Source: Haematococcus lacustris
Taxonomy: Eukaryota > Chlorophyta > Chlorophyceae > Chlamydomonadales > Haematococcaceae
DNA: 64,000 bases
Assembly (NCBI GenBank): GCA_030144725.1
Contig: JASKMD010000002.1
Location: 3,179,086 to 3,243,085 of the forward strand
Reading direction: 5' to 3'
The notes below the pieces were generated by a model, which worked only from the letters and a program-made list of their open reading frames with translations, had not been told where the DNA came from and did no database searches. Positions 1 to 12,300 of this stretch are shown piece after piece. Position numbers and translations under genes: made by a program. Each line of letters begins with the position of its first letter. Positions within the stretch are counted from its first letter, which is position 1.

Positions 1-2
1 GT

Positions 3-3000
3 TCCAGGGTTTCTCGCTCCCAGCTGCATGGCCCCATCCGAGAAAAGCTGGTGGCTGCTATGAAAGAGCGGCTCGGTGATAGTCCTGCTGTTGGAATAGC
101 GCTGGTTCAGGCAAGCTGGGTGGGATGGTGGGCAGGGGTCCAGTGGCGGCGGGGGCGGGGAGGTGGGCGGGCAGGGGTGGTGGGGGCTGGGGCGGAGGCC
201 GGCAGGGGTAGTCTGGGGCCTGGGTAGTTGGGTAGGGTGGCATGGGGCAGGGGTGGGGGAGGTGTGGATGAAGTCAAGGCCACAGGGGCAGGGCCTAAGG
301 GGCTTGTGATCATGAGGGCAGGAAAAGCAGGCTGGCTTAAGAGCCGGCAGTCGCTACTGATTAGCTCAGTTGGGGATGGCGGTCATGGTTTCCCAGGGCA
401 TATGTCGTGCGATAGGGATCATGACCAGGCTTGCCCTGCTGTAGTGTTCCTTCCTTAGAAGAGTGATACATGATGGTCGCTGACTGCTGCAGGGGGGCGA
501 TGCCTTCCATGTGTACAGCTCGGACGGGGAGCTAATCTTCAAGCAAGTGCGTCCACCCTCCGGCCCGTCCGCAACGCCCCTCCGCAACACCCGCTCGCAC
601 TGTCCGCCCGCCCGCAACGCCCGCCCGCATCGCGTGCGCGCCCGCCCGTTTGTCGCCTGTTTGTTGTGTGACCTGTACAGGAGGCTTACATGCACTACCT
701 GTTTGGTGTGAGCGAGGAGGGCTGGTGGGGCGCGGTGGACCTGTCTTCGGTGCGTAAACCGAGTGCGGTGTGGTAAAATAATAAAAAGAAAAACAAAACA
801 AAGATATAAAGAAAAATGAGAATATTTTGCCTTCACCCACTGGCGTGCAATAAGAGAGGAGGGTAGCATCGGGTGTGACCCCTGGCTGCCCACCCATAGG
901 TGCGCAGTGGTGTTCAGCAAGCTACTCAGCTCTGAAGATGACAAACCACATGACGAGCTATGAAGATACTGCCATGCACGAGGGTGTCACCAGCGAGTGT
1001 GACCTGAGTGTGTGACCAGAGGGTGTGACCGACGTTGACCTGATGGTGGATTTGTGTGCAGGGTCAGGCTCACCTGTTCATGCCCAGGCTGCCTGAGGCC
1101 TATGCCGTGTGGATGGGTCCGCTCAAGAGCTGCCAGGACTACCGCCTCAAGTAGGTGTGACATCACACCCCTGGTCACGCACCCCTGGTCTCCCATGCCC
1201 CCTTCCCCATGCCCCTCCCCCATGCAACCTCATCCATGCGCCCTCCGCCATGCACTCCCCCCATGCACCCTGCCCCACCTCTGCCATGCACCCTCCCCTA
1301 CACGCTGCTGTGGCTGACAGACCGCTACGGCAGCGACATCACCTGCTCCTGGCCCGCTAGCGGCCGCTTCAGCCAGCAGCAGCAGCTGGTGTACAACGCA
1401 GTGCTCGACGCGCATTCCGCGGTGCTGGCTGCCATGCGGCCGGGCGTGTCATGGCCAGTGAGTGTGACCCAGGCTGGGGGTGAGTGTGACCCAGGGGGGA
1501 CTGCAGCCAGGGGGGCCCCTACTGCTGCAGGGAGTGCCCTTTTAGAGTCCTCTAGTGGGCCCTCTACCAACACGACAGTGGAGAACTCTGCTCACAACAT
1601 CACTGGTTGTTCACAACTCACAACAGGGGTCAGGACAAACCTGCTGTAGGGTCAGGACAAACTCGTCCAGCCTCAGCCTGCTGCCCCCCACCCCGCTGAC
1701 CCCCACCCCGCTGCCCCCCACCCCACCGCCCCCCACCCCACCGCCCCCCACCCCGCTGCCCCCACCCCGCTGACCCCCACCCCGCTGCCCCCCACCCCAC
1801 CGCCCCCCACCCCACCGCCCCCCACCCCGCTGCCCCCACCCCACCGCCCCCCACCCCACCGCCCCCCACCCCGCTGCCCCCCACCCCGCTGCCCCCCACC
1901 CCGCTGCCCCCACCCCGCTGCCCCCACCCCACCGCCCCCCACCCTGCTGCCCCCCACCCCGCTGGCCAGGACATGCACACCCTGGCCAACCGGCGCATCC
2001 TGGAGGCGTTGCTGGCGGGGGGCCTGGTGCGGGGGGAGGTGGACGCCCTGCTGGCCGCTGACATCGGCGCGCTGTTCATGCCGCACGGCCTGGGCCACCT
2101 CCTGGGCCTGGACACCCATGACGTGGGGGGCTACCTGCCTGGCCAGCCCCCCCGCATCGACAGGCCGGGGTACCGGTCGCTGAGGACTGCTCGCAAGGTG
2201 GGCTGCGGGGGCTGGCGGGTGGCCTGGCTGTGGTGGGGAGGGGCTGTGGGGTGGGGCGGTGAGGGGCTGGCTGCGGGGGGTGGCTGTGGCGGGGTGGGGC
2301 GGGGCCATGTGTGGGGGTGCAGGGGTGCTTGTCAAGGCCGCAGTCCTGGCTGGGCCGGGGCCAGTGAGCTTCAGATGACAGGCCACAGAGGCTGGGCGAG
2401 GGGTTGGAGGGGGTAGGGCGTCCTGGCGCCCTCCTTGTGGCCTGCTGCTGCCCTCTCCCTTCCGGACCCCCCCCCTCCACCCTCTCCTGCTGCTGACTGC
2501 CCTCCACCCCCCACACCGCCTGCAGCTGGTTGCTGGCATGGTGATCACGGTTGAGCCAGGCTGCTACTTTGGTGCCGCCCTCCTGCTCCCCGCTCTCAAG
2601 GTGAAGGGACACCAGCAGCAGCCACCCACTGCCCAGCTGCCCTCCTGACCCTTCAACTCATACACTTGACTCACACTTTTGCTCAAGTTCCACTCAAACC
2701 CCAGTCATGCCTCAACTCCGACTTTGCTCATACTTAAACTCAAGCTAAACCTCATATTTTAGCTCATGCCTCGACTCATTCTCTGCTGGTTCCTCACGTC
2801 ACGCTCCCTTCAGCCAGTGGCTGCAGCATCAGGGGTGTGAGCCGGTTCCTGCTGCCAGCGGACCCTCACCCTAATCTGACCTGACATGGGCTGGGTGGGG
2901 CAAGGTCGTCAGGCCTGACTGCCCTCTCACACTGCTCAGGCCCAGCCGCTGGCTCGCCTCTGGGCTGCCCTCACACTGCCTGCCCTCTTTCTTGTTCAAC

Positions 3001-5025
3001 TGAGATGACTAGGGTTGGCCAGATCCGTATGTGGCGGCTAGAAAGACGGTATATACATACGTATTTACTGTATTCGTAGTTCCGTAGGGTATTCCGTAGG
3101 GGCAGGGTCATCATTTTGCGAAAGTGAGTATGTAGTTTGGTGCACAACAACTATAGAAACGCCCGCTAGGGGTAAGCATGTTCAGAATCTCAACCAATAG
3201 CAGTGTCATGACACATCTATATGCCAGCCAGCCATGCATGCCGTTAGCAATGTGCTTCTACTCTGTGCATGTGTCCAAACCCCTCGTGTGGCAGCCGTGG
3301 GTGCAGTTGTGTAGTCAGCCATGGGCTCCTACTCGACCAATCATGTGTGCCACGCATGTGTGGCCATGTGCTCCTAGTCTGTAAACCATGTGTGCATGGT
3401 ATAATCCCCTCGTGCTAGCTTTCTCTACAAAATCACCACCTCCTCCTCCCCCTCCACCTCCAGGCATGCTTGTGACAGCACTCGGCTGGGCTGGGCTGGG
3501 CGGGGCTGGGCTGGGCTGGGCGGGGCGGGGCGGGGCGGGGCGGGGCGGGGCGGGGCGGGGCTGGGCGGGGCGGGGCGGGGCGGGGCGGGGCGGGGCGGGG
3601 CGGGGCGGGGCGGGGCGGGGCGGGGCGGGGCGGGGCGGGGCGGGGCGGGGCGGGGCGGGGCGGGGCGGGGCGGGGCGGGGCGGGGCGGGGCGGGGCGGGG
3701 CGGGGCGGGGCGGGGCGGGGCGGGGCGGGGCGGGGCGGGGCGGGGCGGGGCGGGGCGGGGCGGGGCGGGGCGGGGCGGGGCGGGGCGGGGCGGGGCGGGG
3801 CGGGCCGGGCCGGGCCGGGCCGGGCCGGGCCGGGCGGGGCGGGGCGGGGCCCTCGTATGCATCTGTGCTGGCTGGGCCCTCGTATGCGACTGGTGCAGCA
3901 CAGGCGCCAGCGCTGCCCTTCCGCTTCATGGCTGTGAGCTCGGCTAGCACTTACACGGTCGCCACATCTCTCGTATGCATCATCCAACGCAATGAATGCC
4001 ATCGGGTATCGCAGCGACTTATAATATGACCCGCGGTTACGGCCACACCGGCAGTAACGGTGACTTGTGCGTCCTGCGTCCTTTGCAATCTCGCGATTTT
4101 GCCGTCGCGTGTACGGTTCAAGCGTGAAAACTACGGTCAAACCTACGGTATTGTACGGTCAACCGACGTACCTACGGCTGCCTACGGATACACGGTGGTC
4201 GGGGTACGCTACGTATATACTGTATATACGTACCTACGTATATACGCCGCTACGGTTCTGGCCAACCCTAGAGATGACCCGAGATGGGCTGGTTCAACCG
4301 GAAAGGTTGGGGCAACATCATCAGGGCTGACTGCCCTCTCATACCCTGAGCCCAGCTGCTGGCCTGCCTGCCTGCCCCTGCCTGCCCGGCCCTGCCCTGC
4401 CGCCAGGACCCTAGCAAGTCACAGTTCCTGGAGGAGGCTACATTGCTGCCCTTCATGGCCTTTGGTGGGGTGCGCATTGAGGACAACGTGCTGGTCACTG
4501 CCACAGGGGCTGAGGTGAGCGCCCACGGGGCACACACATCACACCTTGAGCTCATGTCCCACACATGTCTCGCTCATGTCTCACAAATGTCTCGCTTTTG
4601 TCTCACACACAACACCTGCCCAACCATGCAAACGCACTGCCTGAAGCTGGGTGATCATCACACTGAAGAGGACCTCGAGTCAGCCAAGACTCAGCCAGCC
4701 CGACTCAAGCTGAGCACTACTTGCAAAGTGGTGCATCTGCTTGCATTGGCTTGCGGCACTCCTCGTGTTGGCTGCATGGTCCCGCTCCCTGCTTCCACGC
4801 AGGCAGCGGGATGCTACCTGCCGCACTTCACAGCGCTTCAGGTGTTCCATACATCCCCCATGCTCTCGGGCTTTGAGCTGGCAGCGTGGCTGCTGCCATG
4901 CATATGCTGCCCTTTTTATAATGTGCTGTTGTTGATGTTGGTCCCGCTTGCAGTCACTGACGCATGTGCCAAGGACGGTGGGGGAGATCGAGGCGGTGAT
5001 GGCGGGTGGACCCTGGCCTGCCTGA
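3..5025 (+). CDS. PEPD: Xaa-Pro dipeptidase (prolidase), partial and internally incomplete
   Basis: Hydrolyses Xaa-Pro dipeptides; a metal-dependent peptidase of the pita-bread fold (M24 family), normally cytosolic. Exons I can place: 3-110 (open to the window edge), 493-546, 681-749, 1062-1150, 1321-1457, 1970-2197, 2526-2600, 4407-4514, 4954-5025 (stop TGA). Recognisable blocks: [104 protein letters not shown] and [15 protein letters not shown], in family order. Four metal ligands are visible: Asp in SDIT, His in GLGH, Glu in VEPG and Glu in RIED. About 130 residues between QDYRLK and RYGSDIT, including the first metal-binding Asp, are absent. The exons on either side join in incompatible phases. 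Intron 1 starts with GC (GC-AG). It is either an assembly collapse or a broken gene; family assignment is secure. Confidence 0.9.
1679..1966. repeat. C-rich minisatellite in prolidase intron
   Basis: Imperfect tandem copies of CCCCACCCCGCTGCC and CCCCACCCCACCGCC fill the intron between the SDIT exon and the GLGH exon, ending at the acceptor before 1970. Long open frames across it are composition artefacts. Confidence 0.9.
3010..4270. mobile_element. Non-autonomous hAT-like transposon in prolidase intron
   Basis: The ends are perfect 14-bp inverted repeats: TAGGGTTGGCCAGA at 3010-3023 and its complement at 4257-4270. They are flanked by an identical 8-bp direct repeat GAGATGAC at 3002-3009 and 4271-4278. 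An 8-bp duplication with TAGGG-type ends is typical of the hAT superfamily. The subterminal 100-200 bp at both ends are rich in TACG/CGTA steps (for example TACGTATATAC). The middle is a long GGGGC array. No transposase frame is seen, so it would depend on a source elsewhere. It lies wholly inside the intron 2601-4406. Confidence 0.88.
3481..3850. repeat. (GGGGC)n array inside the hAT-like element
   Basis: Nearly pure GGGGC pentamers with a few GGGCT variants at the left and GGGCC variants near 3804-3835. Frames through it give Gly-Arg-Ala or Pro-Arg-Ala runs on both strands and are not genes. Confidence 0.95.
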
Positions 5026-5311
5026 GGGGGAGTAAACCCAGAGCTGCAGAGCTGGCCTAGTAGGCCTGCTGGACAGTAAATAGCCATTGAGGGGGATTTT
5101 TGCTCCTCACACCGCCAACATGGTAACGAAGGGATTACGTCCGCTTGCTGGGCATTGCTCCTTTATACATACATACCCAAATAGTTTGGTGCATGGCAGC
5201 ATAATCCAATCCATGAGAAACCAAAACACCAATGCCCCAAAACACAGTATGAAACGTAGTATGATTAGGGAGATAGCAAAACATGCAAGCATGTTAGTAT
5301 CCAGCTTGGGT
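5026..5311. other. Prolidase-H4 convergent intergenic spacer
   Basis: Holds the presumed 3' ends of prolidase (+) and histone H4 (-). I see no gene. A short segment near 5110-5140 contains GGTAACGAA and TTACG motifs also seen near 37.2-37.4 kb. Confidence 0.5.
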
Positions 5312-5327
5312 GGTGTTGAAAAACACC
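5312..5327 (-). terminator. Histone 3' hairpin of H4 (locus 1)
   Basis: On the minus strand it reads GGTGTT-TTTC-AACACC, a 6-bp stem with a 4-nt loop, preceded by AACC and followed by ACC, 43 bp past the H4 stop. It is the replication-dependent histone mRNA 3' processing signal. The same hairpin follows all six histone genes here. Confidence 0.92.
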
Positions 5328-5369
5328 GGTTGTGAGTGGCTCAGGTTGTGAGGGTGAGAGGTGAACTGT

Positions 5370-5902
<533 letters not shown>

Positions 5903-6479
5903 TCAGACCCTCCCAACTCTGAGAAAGCCATGTACACAACCTTGTCATGCATGTCCCGGTGCCGAGACGTGTGCGATTGGCGTAGCACCGTGCGGCATGC
6001 GATGACCGCTTAGTCTGCTATACGCCCGTAATGCCAGGAACCCCGAAACGAAAAAAGTGCGCCCACCAATCAGCCGGTCGCTCTCACCACATCGCGCAGC
6101 GCAAGTCAGCTATGGGAGTGCTTCGCAATGGCGTGGTGGACTCCTAACGCTTTAAGGGCAAGTACAGCCGGCAATCCTAATTCCTCCCAGCTCAACTAAC
6201 CCGACACTGTTTCCTTAATGTAGGCGCGCTCATAGTCTTACATCTGTGAGGGCATGGTCTGAGATAGTACAAAATCAGCATCGCACCTCTCAGTGCGAGG
6301 TAAGGACTGACATGTACATGTGCACGAAGCTTGCTATGTTGCTTGTGTAGAACACATTGCATAGAGCAGAATGACCCGCCCTTGGTGCCTCTGTCAATGT
6401 AGGGAAAGCATATGTTATCAGAACGTAATTGACCTCGTGCATACTAGTACTCAACAACACAATGCTTGACAATTGTTGC

Positions 6480-6853
6480 AGGATCTGGCCGCCACCACCA
6501 CCACCACCATCACCACCACCTCCTAGCCTACCCCCAGCCCTGCCCCCAGCCCTGGCCCCAGCCCTGGCCCCAGCCCTGCCCCCAGCCCAGCCCAGCCCAG
6601 CCCAGCCCAGCCCATCTTGTGTCAGCCCAGCCCTGCCCCCAGCCCTACCCCCAGCCCATCCCAGCCCAGCCCAGCCCAGCCCAGCCCAGCCCAGCCCAGC
6701 CCAGCCCAGCCCAGCCCAGCCCATCTTGTGTCGCTCTGTGGCTTTGCACCTCAGCAACCACCCTACTCAGCAGCCACCCTATGGGTCGTCTCAGCAAACG
6801 CACCAAGGCCAACAGGGCCAATCTTGCTCGTGGGCATGCAGCAGTGGCAGCAA

Positions 6854-6898
<45 letters not shown>

Positions 6899-6900
6899 CA
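6480..6900. repeat. CCAGC and CAG low-complexity tract
   Basis: A CCACCAC run at about 6491-6517, then CCCAGCCC/CCAGC copies to about 6722, then CAG trinucleotides at about 6858-6895, all inside the insertion at 5903-7821. Confidence 0.9.
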
Positions 6901-7107
6901 ACAGCAACAGCTGCCATAGAGGCCAGGCTTGAGCTAATCCACCTCATCACCCAACATATCGATGCTATGCTCAAGTACCTGGATGAGCACGGCAAAGTGT
7001 ACCAGCAGCTTCCCCATCTCCTATCAGCAATGGGCTCTTCTGGTGCAACATATGCAGCCAAGGCAGCCGTGGTGCGGCGAGGGAGTGTTGTTACACGGCA
7101 GGTTTGA
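6781..7107 (+). CDS. Hypothetical small protein inside the H3-leader insertion
   Basis: A 108-residue frame starting MGRLSKRTKANRANLARG, then an Ala run encoded by the CAG/GCA tract, then a helix-rich tail (ARLELIHLITQHIDAMLKYL). The basic N-terminus and helical C-terminus look more protein-like than neighbouring frames. It could be the 3' exon of a longer transposon gene, since an acceptor-like GTTGCAG precedes the repeat tract at 6474-6480. No family is recognised, and repeat composition may explain part of the open frame. Confidence 0.3.
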
Positions 7108-7775
7108 GCACCGAGGATTGAAGCATATGTCTCGGTAGTGATGTCCGAAATTGATGTAGCAACACAACGAAGGCTGCGTACCTGCACACATGCTCTCGCT
7201 ACAACGAACTAAGGACGTGAACAACGGAACCCGCAGAAAAGGCTACAATGTGACAAGTCCCGTGGTCACTTTGACTACCTGGCCACTTTGACTACCTGGC
7301 CACATAGTCTACTGTAATCAAAGGTGAAGGGTGCACATAGTGTCTTAATGAACCGCTAGAGTATAGAGCCGCTCCGTCTCTCGCTTGAGAGCGCGAGCGA
7401 CGCAAATAACAAGTGCGAGCTAATCGATGCTAAGATGGGTGCCGTTGTCCTAAGTGAGGCATCAGCAATGGTATGAGTGCGTTAGACGGGCATTTCGGCT
7501 TTTTAGGTTCAAATCTCGCGATTGCGGCCGTCGCAACACAATGCGCGCGGGCATACATTACTTTGTTAGCTACATCCCGGCAATGCCAAGAAGCTCGAGG
7601 GTGAAGGAGGCGTGCATGGTGATATCTGCCCACAAAATGTAGGCCAGGTTCACGCCTAGGTTGGGCATCATGTGCATAGTCATTGAAGCTCGGGACACCC
7701 ATAACGTGTAGCTTAGTGAGCCCTCTACATCCTAATGTGCTTCGAACATCAGTCCACTACGTAAGCGAGAAATAA

Positions 7776-8258
<483 letters not shown>

Positions 8259-8366
8259 GCAGACCCAGCAGTTCAGCAGCACTGCTTATGCTCTACATCA
8301 CCACTGCTGAGCCTGCATAGCCAGTGAAGCCTGGCAGGAGGCCTGGCCCTCCTTCCCAAACAAACC

Positions 8367-8382
8367 GGTGTTTTTCAACACC
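8367..8382 (+). terminator. Histone 3' hairpin of H3 (locus 1)
   Basis: GGTGTT-TTTC-AACACC, 109 bp after the H3 stop, within the conserved context AAACCGG to CCATCCCATTGGCC shared with the 38-kb H3 gene. Confidence 0.92.
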
Positions 8383-8510
8383 ACCATCCCATTGGCCGAG
8401 CGCTGCGCACTGAACACCCTGTGCTGTGATTGGGATGGCAGTTGCACCTTTGTAATAGCCCACATCAGATGCATGAACTCCTCACACATGCCATCGACTG
8501 TGGGGCAGGA

Positions 8511-8518
8511 CTTGTAAT
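8511..8518. other. Target-site duplication, left copy
   Basis: CTTGTAAT, identical to 18497-18504, directly outside the CAGGCTTGTGAA end of the 10-kb element. Confidence 0.9.
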
Positions 8519-8700
8519 CAGGCTTGTGAAAATTGCAGATTTTCATTCAGATTTTCAATGAAAATTTCCATCTGAAAATCTGAACGTATTGGACCTTTTT
8601 CTGAAAACAGGCCAAATTCAAAGATTGTTTGAACCTTCTTATGAAATTTGCGCTGAGGCGCAGTAGCTTGCGCACACACTTTTTTAAGTTACTTGTAATT
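8519..8700 (+). repeat. Left long terminal inverted repeat of the 10-kb element
   Basis: Pairs with the complement of about 17940-18496. It is shorter than the right arm, which carries an extra block of several hundred bp (about 18130-18420) between the two conserved patches. Confidence 0.8.
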
Positions 8701-8783
8701 ACTTTAAGTATCTACGAGGACCCCCGCACGTGGGCACCGAAGGACCCCCGCTCATAGGTAGTAGATAATTGGCGGTCCAAGAG

Positions 8784-8895
8784 CATTATGCGAAAATAAT
8801 GGACGAGGCCGAGGTGGCGCGGACATACATCCCGAGGCGCAGCCGAGGGATGTATGGTAGCAGAGCCGAGGACGAGACCATTAGTTCGCATAATG
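8784..8895. other. Nested inverted repeat (possible cruciform) near the left end
   Basis: The outer arms CATTATGCGAA (8784-8794) and TTCGCATAATG (8885-8895) are exact complements. The inner arms CATACATCCC (8824-8833) and GGGATGTATG (8847-8856) are exact complements around a 13-nt loop. GCCGAGG-type motifs recur between the arms. Confidence 0.8.
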
Positions 8896-9386
8896 CGAGA
8901 GGTAACGGCGATTATCTGGTATATCTGAGGTTTCGCATTTCCGTAACCGCCACCGTTGACCAACACTGTATGCAACCGCTAGACACAGCCGCTAGACACA
9001 GCCAGGCAAAGGCTCCCCCGAAACGTATTGCGAGAAGCGTGCTTGCCGCTCGACCAATATCAAAAAGTGCACTTGCCGCTCAGCCAGTGTAATTAATAAA
9101 CGTGTTTGAGCAATGCAACATGTGCTTATGTGCTGTGAAATGTGACGGTGCAATTGGCAGTTTTGAAGAAGTTCATCCCAACTCCACCATCGGACCATTT
9201 TGCGCGCGCTCGTCATTTCCATGACGCCTATTACAGCAGGCCCAAGCTGTTGTGTGCTGCCATGTGCATCTATGTGCCCAGTGAGTGCCTTGCTGTCACC
9301 ATTACCACACCTAGCCACCCACATGTGCCATGGTGTGACCCGGCACCCACATACTAATACTTTCCCTCATGTGCTTCATTGCGCAG

Positions 9387-12300
9387 ATGCACGCAACTCC
9401 CATACCAAGAGCAAGTTCAACGCCAAGTCACTCATGTTGCGCATCACCAATCTACATCGTGCCATCACTATAGAGCACAGCAGATTAAACCGCTTCAAGA
9501 CTATCCCTGATTGTGACAAACCTGACATGCTGTCCAAGACTGGTGTTTGGAAGGAGCTGAGGGACATTGTCGACGGCCATGATATTACATCCTATGCTGC
9601 TGGAGAGGTGTGCCCAATCCTTCACGTGCCTGTCCCACAACATGGCTAGCTACCTGGCCTTCAGCCCATGTGCTGCCCCACCTGCTGACCCACCTGCTGA
9701 CCCACCTGCCTATGCACAGGTGCAGCACACGACTAAGCGAGCCAAGCTCATCACCACAGAGATGTGGGAGGCTGCCAAGCCCTTTATGGACCCACGCTTT
9801 CCCAAAGGCTTGGTCACACGCGTGCTAGTTAACTTTGGCTACCTGACCTGATGCGTTGCGCCGACATGCAAGGCATCCTGGTGGGCCACCTGGATTTCTT
9901 GTTGGACTCTGAGACTGGCCGCACAACTGTGCGCATCAGCGAGTTGTCGTGCAAGAACAATCAAGGTGTGTGCATGACTACTGTGTTGCCTGACTACTGT
10001 GTGTGCTTCACCTGTGCATAGGCAGGTGGGTCAGCAATCAAGCATGCGCATGGGCTATGTATGTATGATTTATGACAGGCTAGCAAGGGGGGACTGAAGG
10101 CATAGCTGGTGGCTGCTCACAGGTGGAACGAAGGATGCCAAGAGAGATCCCATCCCCAAGTACCTGCATGATGCTGACCCCTCTCTACTTACTGGAGACG
10201 TGTATGCCGATGCCGAGGTAGGTAAACAACAGTCTCACAGTTTTGCCTAACTCAGTTGGTAAGCCCCTTCAATCTCTGTGCCATGCCCCAACAGGTATGC
10301 CCAGTTGCTGCATTGCGCCTCTTGGTGGACAAGCTGCCCATGGAGCTTGCAACGGAGACAACCAAGCAACGGCGGTGGACTGGCCACCTTTTCCTGCAGG
10401 TCTGAGCCAAGAATGCAAGCTGTCGTGGGATTGCGCCCATTGTATGCCAGCTTCCTAGCAACACTAGCTTATGTCCCTGTCTCATGTCACTGCCTGATGT
10501 GTATGTCCTGGGTTACATTATTGGTTTTGGTATGTCATCACTCAGGCAAATTAGTAACAGCATTTTTGAGATTCGGAGCCTCGGACTTGGTACATAGTCA
10601 AATGAAGGCATTGTAAGATTGGGGGTCGAAACTAAAATTCGTGATTTTGCGCGGTTGGTGAGATACGGCCATGCTACAGTACTGTAGGTGTCTACAGTAC
10701 TGTCGGGGTACCTCGAGAGACCATTTACAGTACTGTAGGTACCTACAGTACTGTAGACATCTACAGTACTGTAGACATCTACAGTACTGTAGACCCTCAG
10801 AGTACTATAGACATCTACAGTACTGTAGACATCTACAGTACTGTAGACATCTACAGTACTGTAGGTACCTCGAGGTACCTCGAGAGACCATTTACAGTAC
10901 TGTAGACATCTACAGTACTGTAGGTACCTCGAGGTACCTCGAGAGACCATTTACAGTACTGTAGGTACCTACAGTACTGTAGACATCTACAGTACTGTAG
11001 ACATCTACAGTACTGTAGACATCTACAGTACCTAGAGGTACCTCGAGGTACCTCGAGAGACCACTTACAGTACTGTAGCCTTTAAGCACTTAGAAAAATT
11101 CTGAACATCTCACTTGCATTCAAGGCATCCGTCCAACACTTAGTCGCAGCATCGTGTAGCCGGTATTGCAGCGATGGCATCGCACGAGGTTACCCATACT
11201 CGCAGCCGCATCTAGCCCATACTCGCAGCCACATACTCGGCAATCAACCTCGCGGCCACACAGCTGGTCCACAGATGGCATCGCACGAGGTTACCCATAC
11301 TCGCAGCCACATCTAGCCCATACTCGCAGCCACATACTCGGCAATCAACCTCGCGGCCACACAGCTGGTCCAGCAGCGCAGAAGCATACCTGTGAGGCAG
11401 CTCGGTGCGAGGATCTCACCTCGCAGCCAGCCTCGCAGCCATTTTCCTCGCAGCCAGCCTCGCAGCCAGTTTCGCAGCCAGCCTCGCAGCCAGCCTCGCA
11501 GCCAGCATCGCAGCTAGCCTCGCGGCCAGTTTCCTCGCAACGATTCTCCGCAATGAATCGCAAGCATTGATGCACCAACGCAAGGCAGGTGCAACGTGTT
11601 GTGAGCAGCGAAGAGGCCAGACGGACTATGGTAAGAGCTTAGGACCAAGGTAAGAGCTTAGAAGGAGCTAGCATTGCGCAGCATAGCCCTTAGTATCCAG
11701 CCTAACCGCTACCACACCTGGTTGCTGCAGGTCTTACAATCACGCCTAGTACCCCCCTGATTACCACCCCCTCCCAGTCCCCCTCACCACCACCACCACC
11801 ACCACCACCACCACCACCACCACCACCACCACCACCACCACCACCACCATTTCATCACCTCTCACAACGTTCCCACTGTTGCCTCCCTTGTGTTGCCTCC
11901 CTTGTGTTGCAGCCCAGCCCAGCCCAGCCCAGCCCAGCCCAGCCCAGCCCAGCCCAGCCCAGCCCAGCCCAGCCCAGCCCAGCCCAGCCCAGCCCAGCCC
12001 AGCCCAGCCCAGCCCAGCCCAGCCCAGCCCAGCCCAGCCCAGCCCAGCCCAGCCCAGCCCAGCCCAGCCCAGCCCAGCCCAGCCCAGCCCAGCCCAGCCC
12101 AGCCCAGCCCAGCCCAGCCCAGCCCAGCCCAGCCCAGCCCAGCCCAGCCCAGCCCAGCCCAGCCCAGCCCAGCCCAGCCCAGCCCAGCCCAGCCCAGCCC
12201 AGCCCAGCCCAGCCCAGCCCAGCCCAGCCCAGCCCAGCCCAGCCCAGCCCAGCCCAGCCCAGCCCAACCCTACTCTCCCACACTGCACTTCCTACTGAGG

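Noticed and set aside
7485..7540. GGTTCAAATCTC tRNA T-loop-like sequence inside the H3-leader insertion
   Set aside because: No matching acceptor or anticodon arms.
8769..9092. 107-residue frame over the nested inverted repeat
   Set aside because: It spans the hairpin and has no protein-like conservation; structure explains the sequence better.
9142..9357. Possible start of the recombinase at 9142
   Set aside because: The frame begins with GTG, not ATG. A CAG acceptor at about 9174 suggests it is at most an internal exon, and I could not join it securely.
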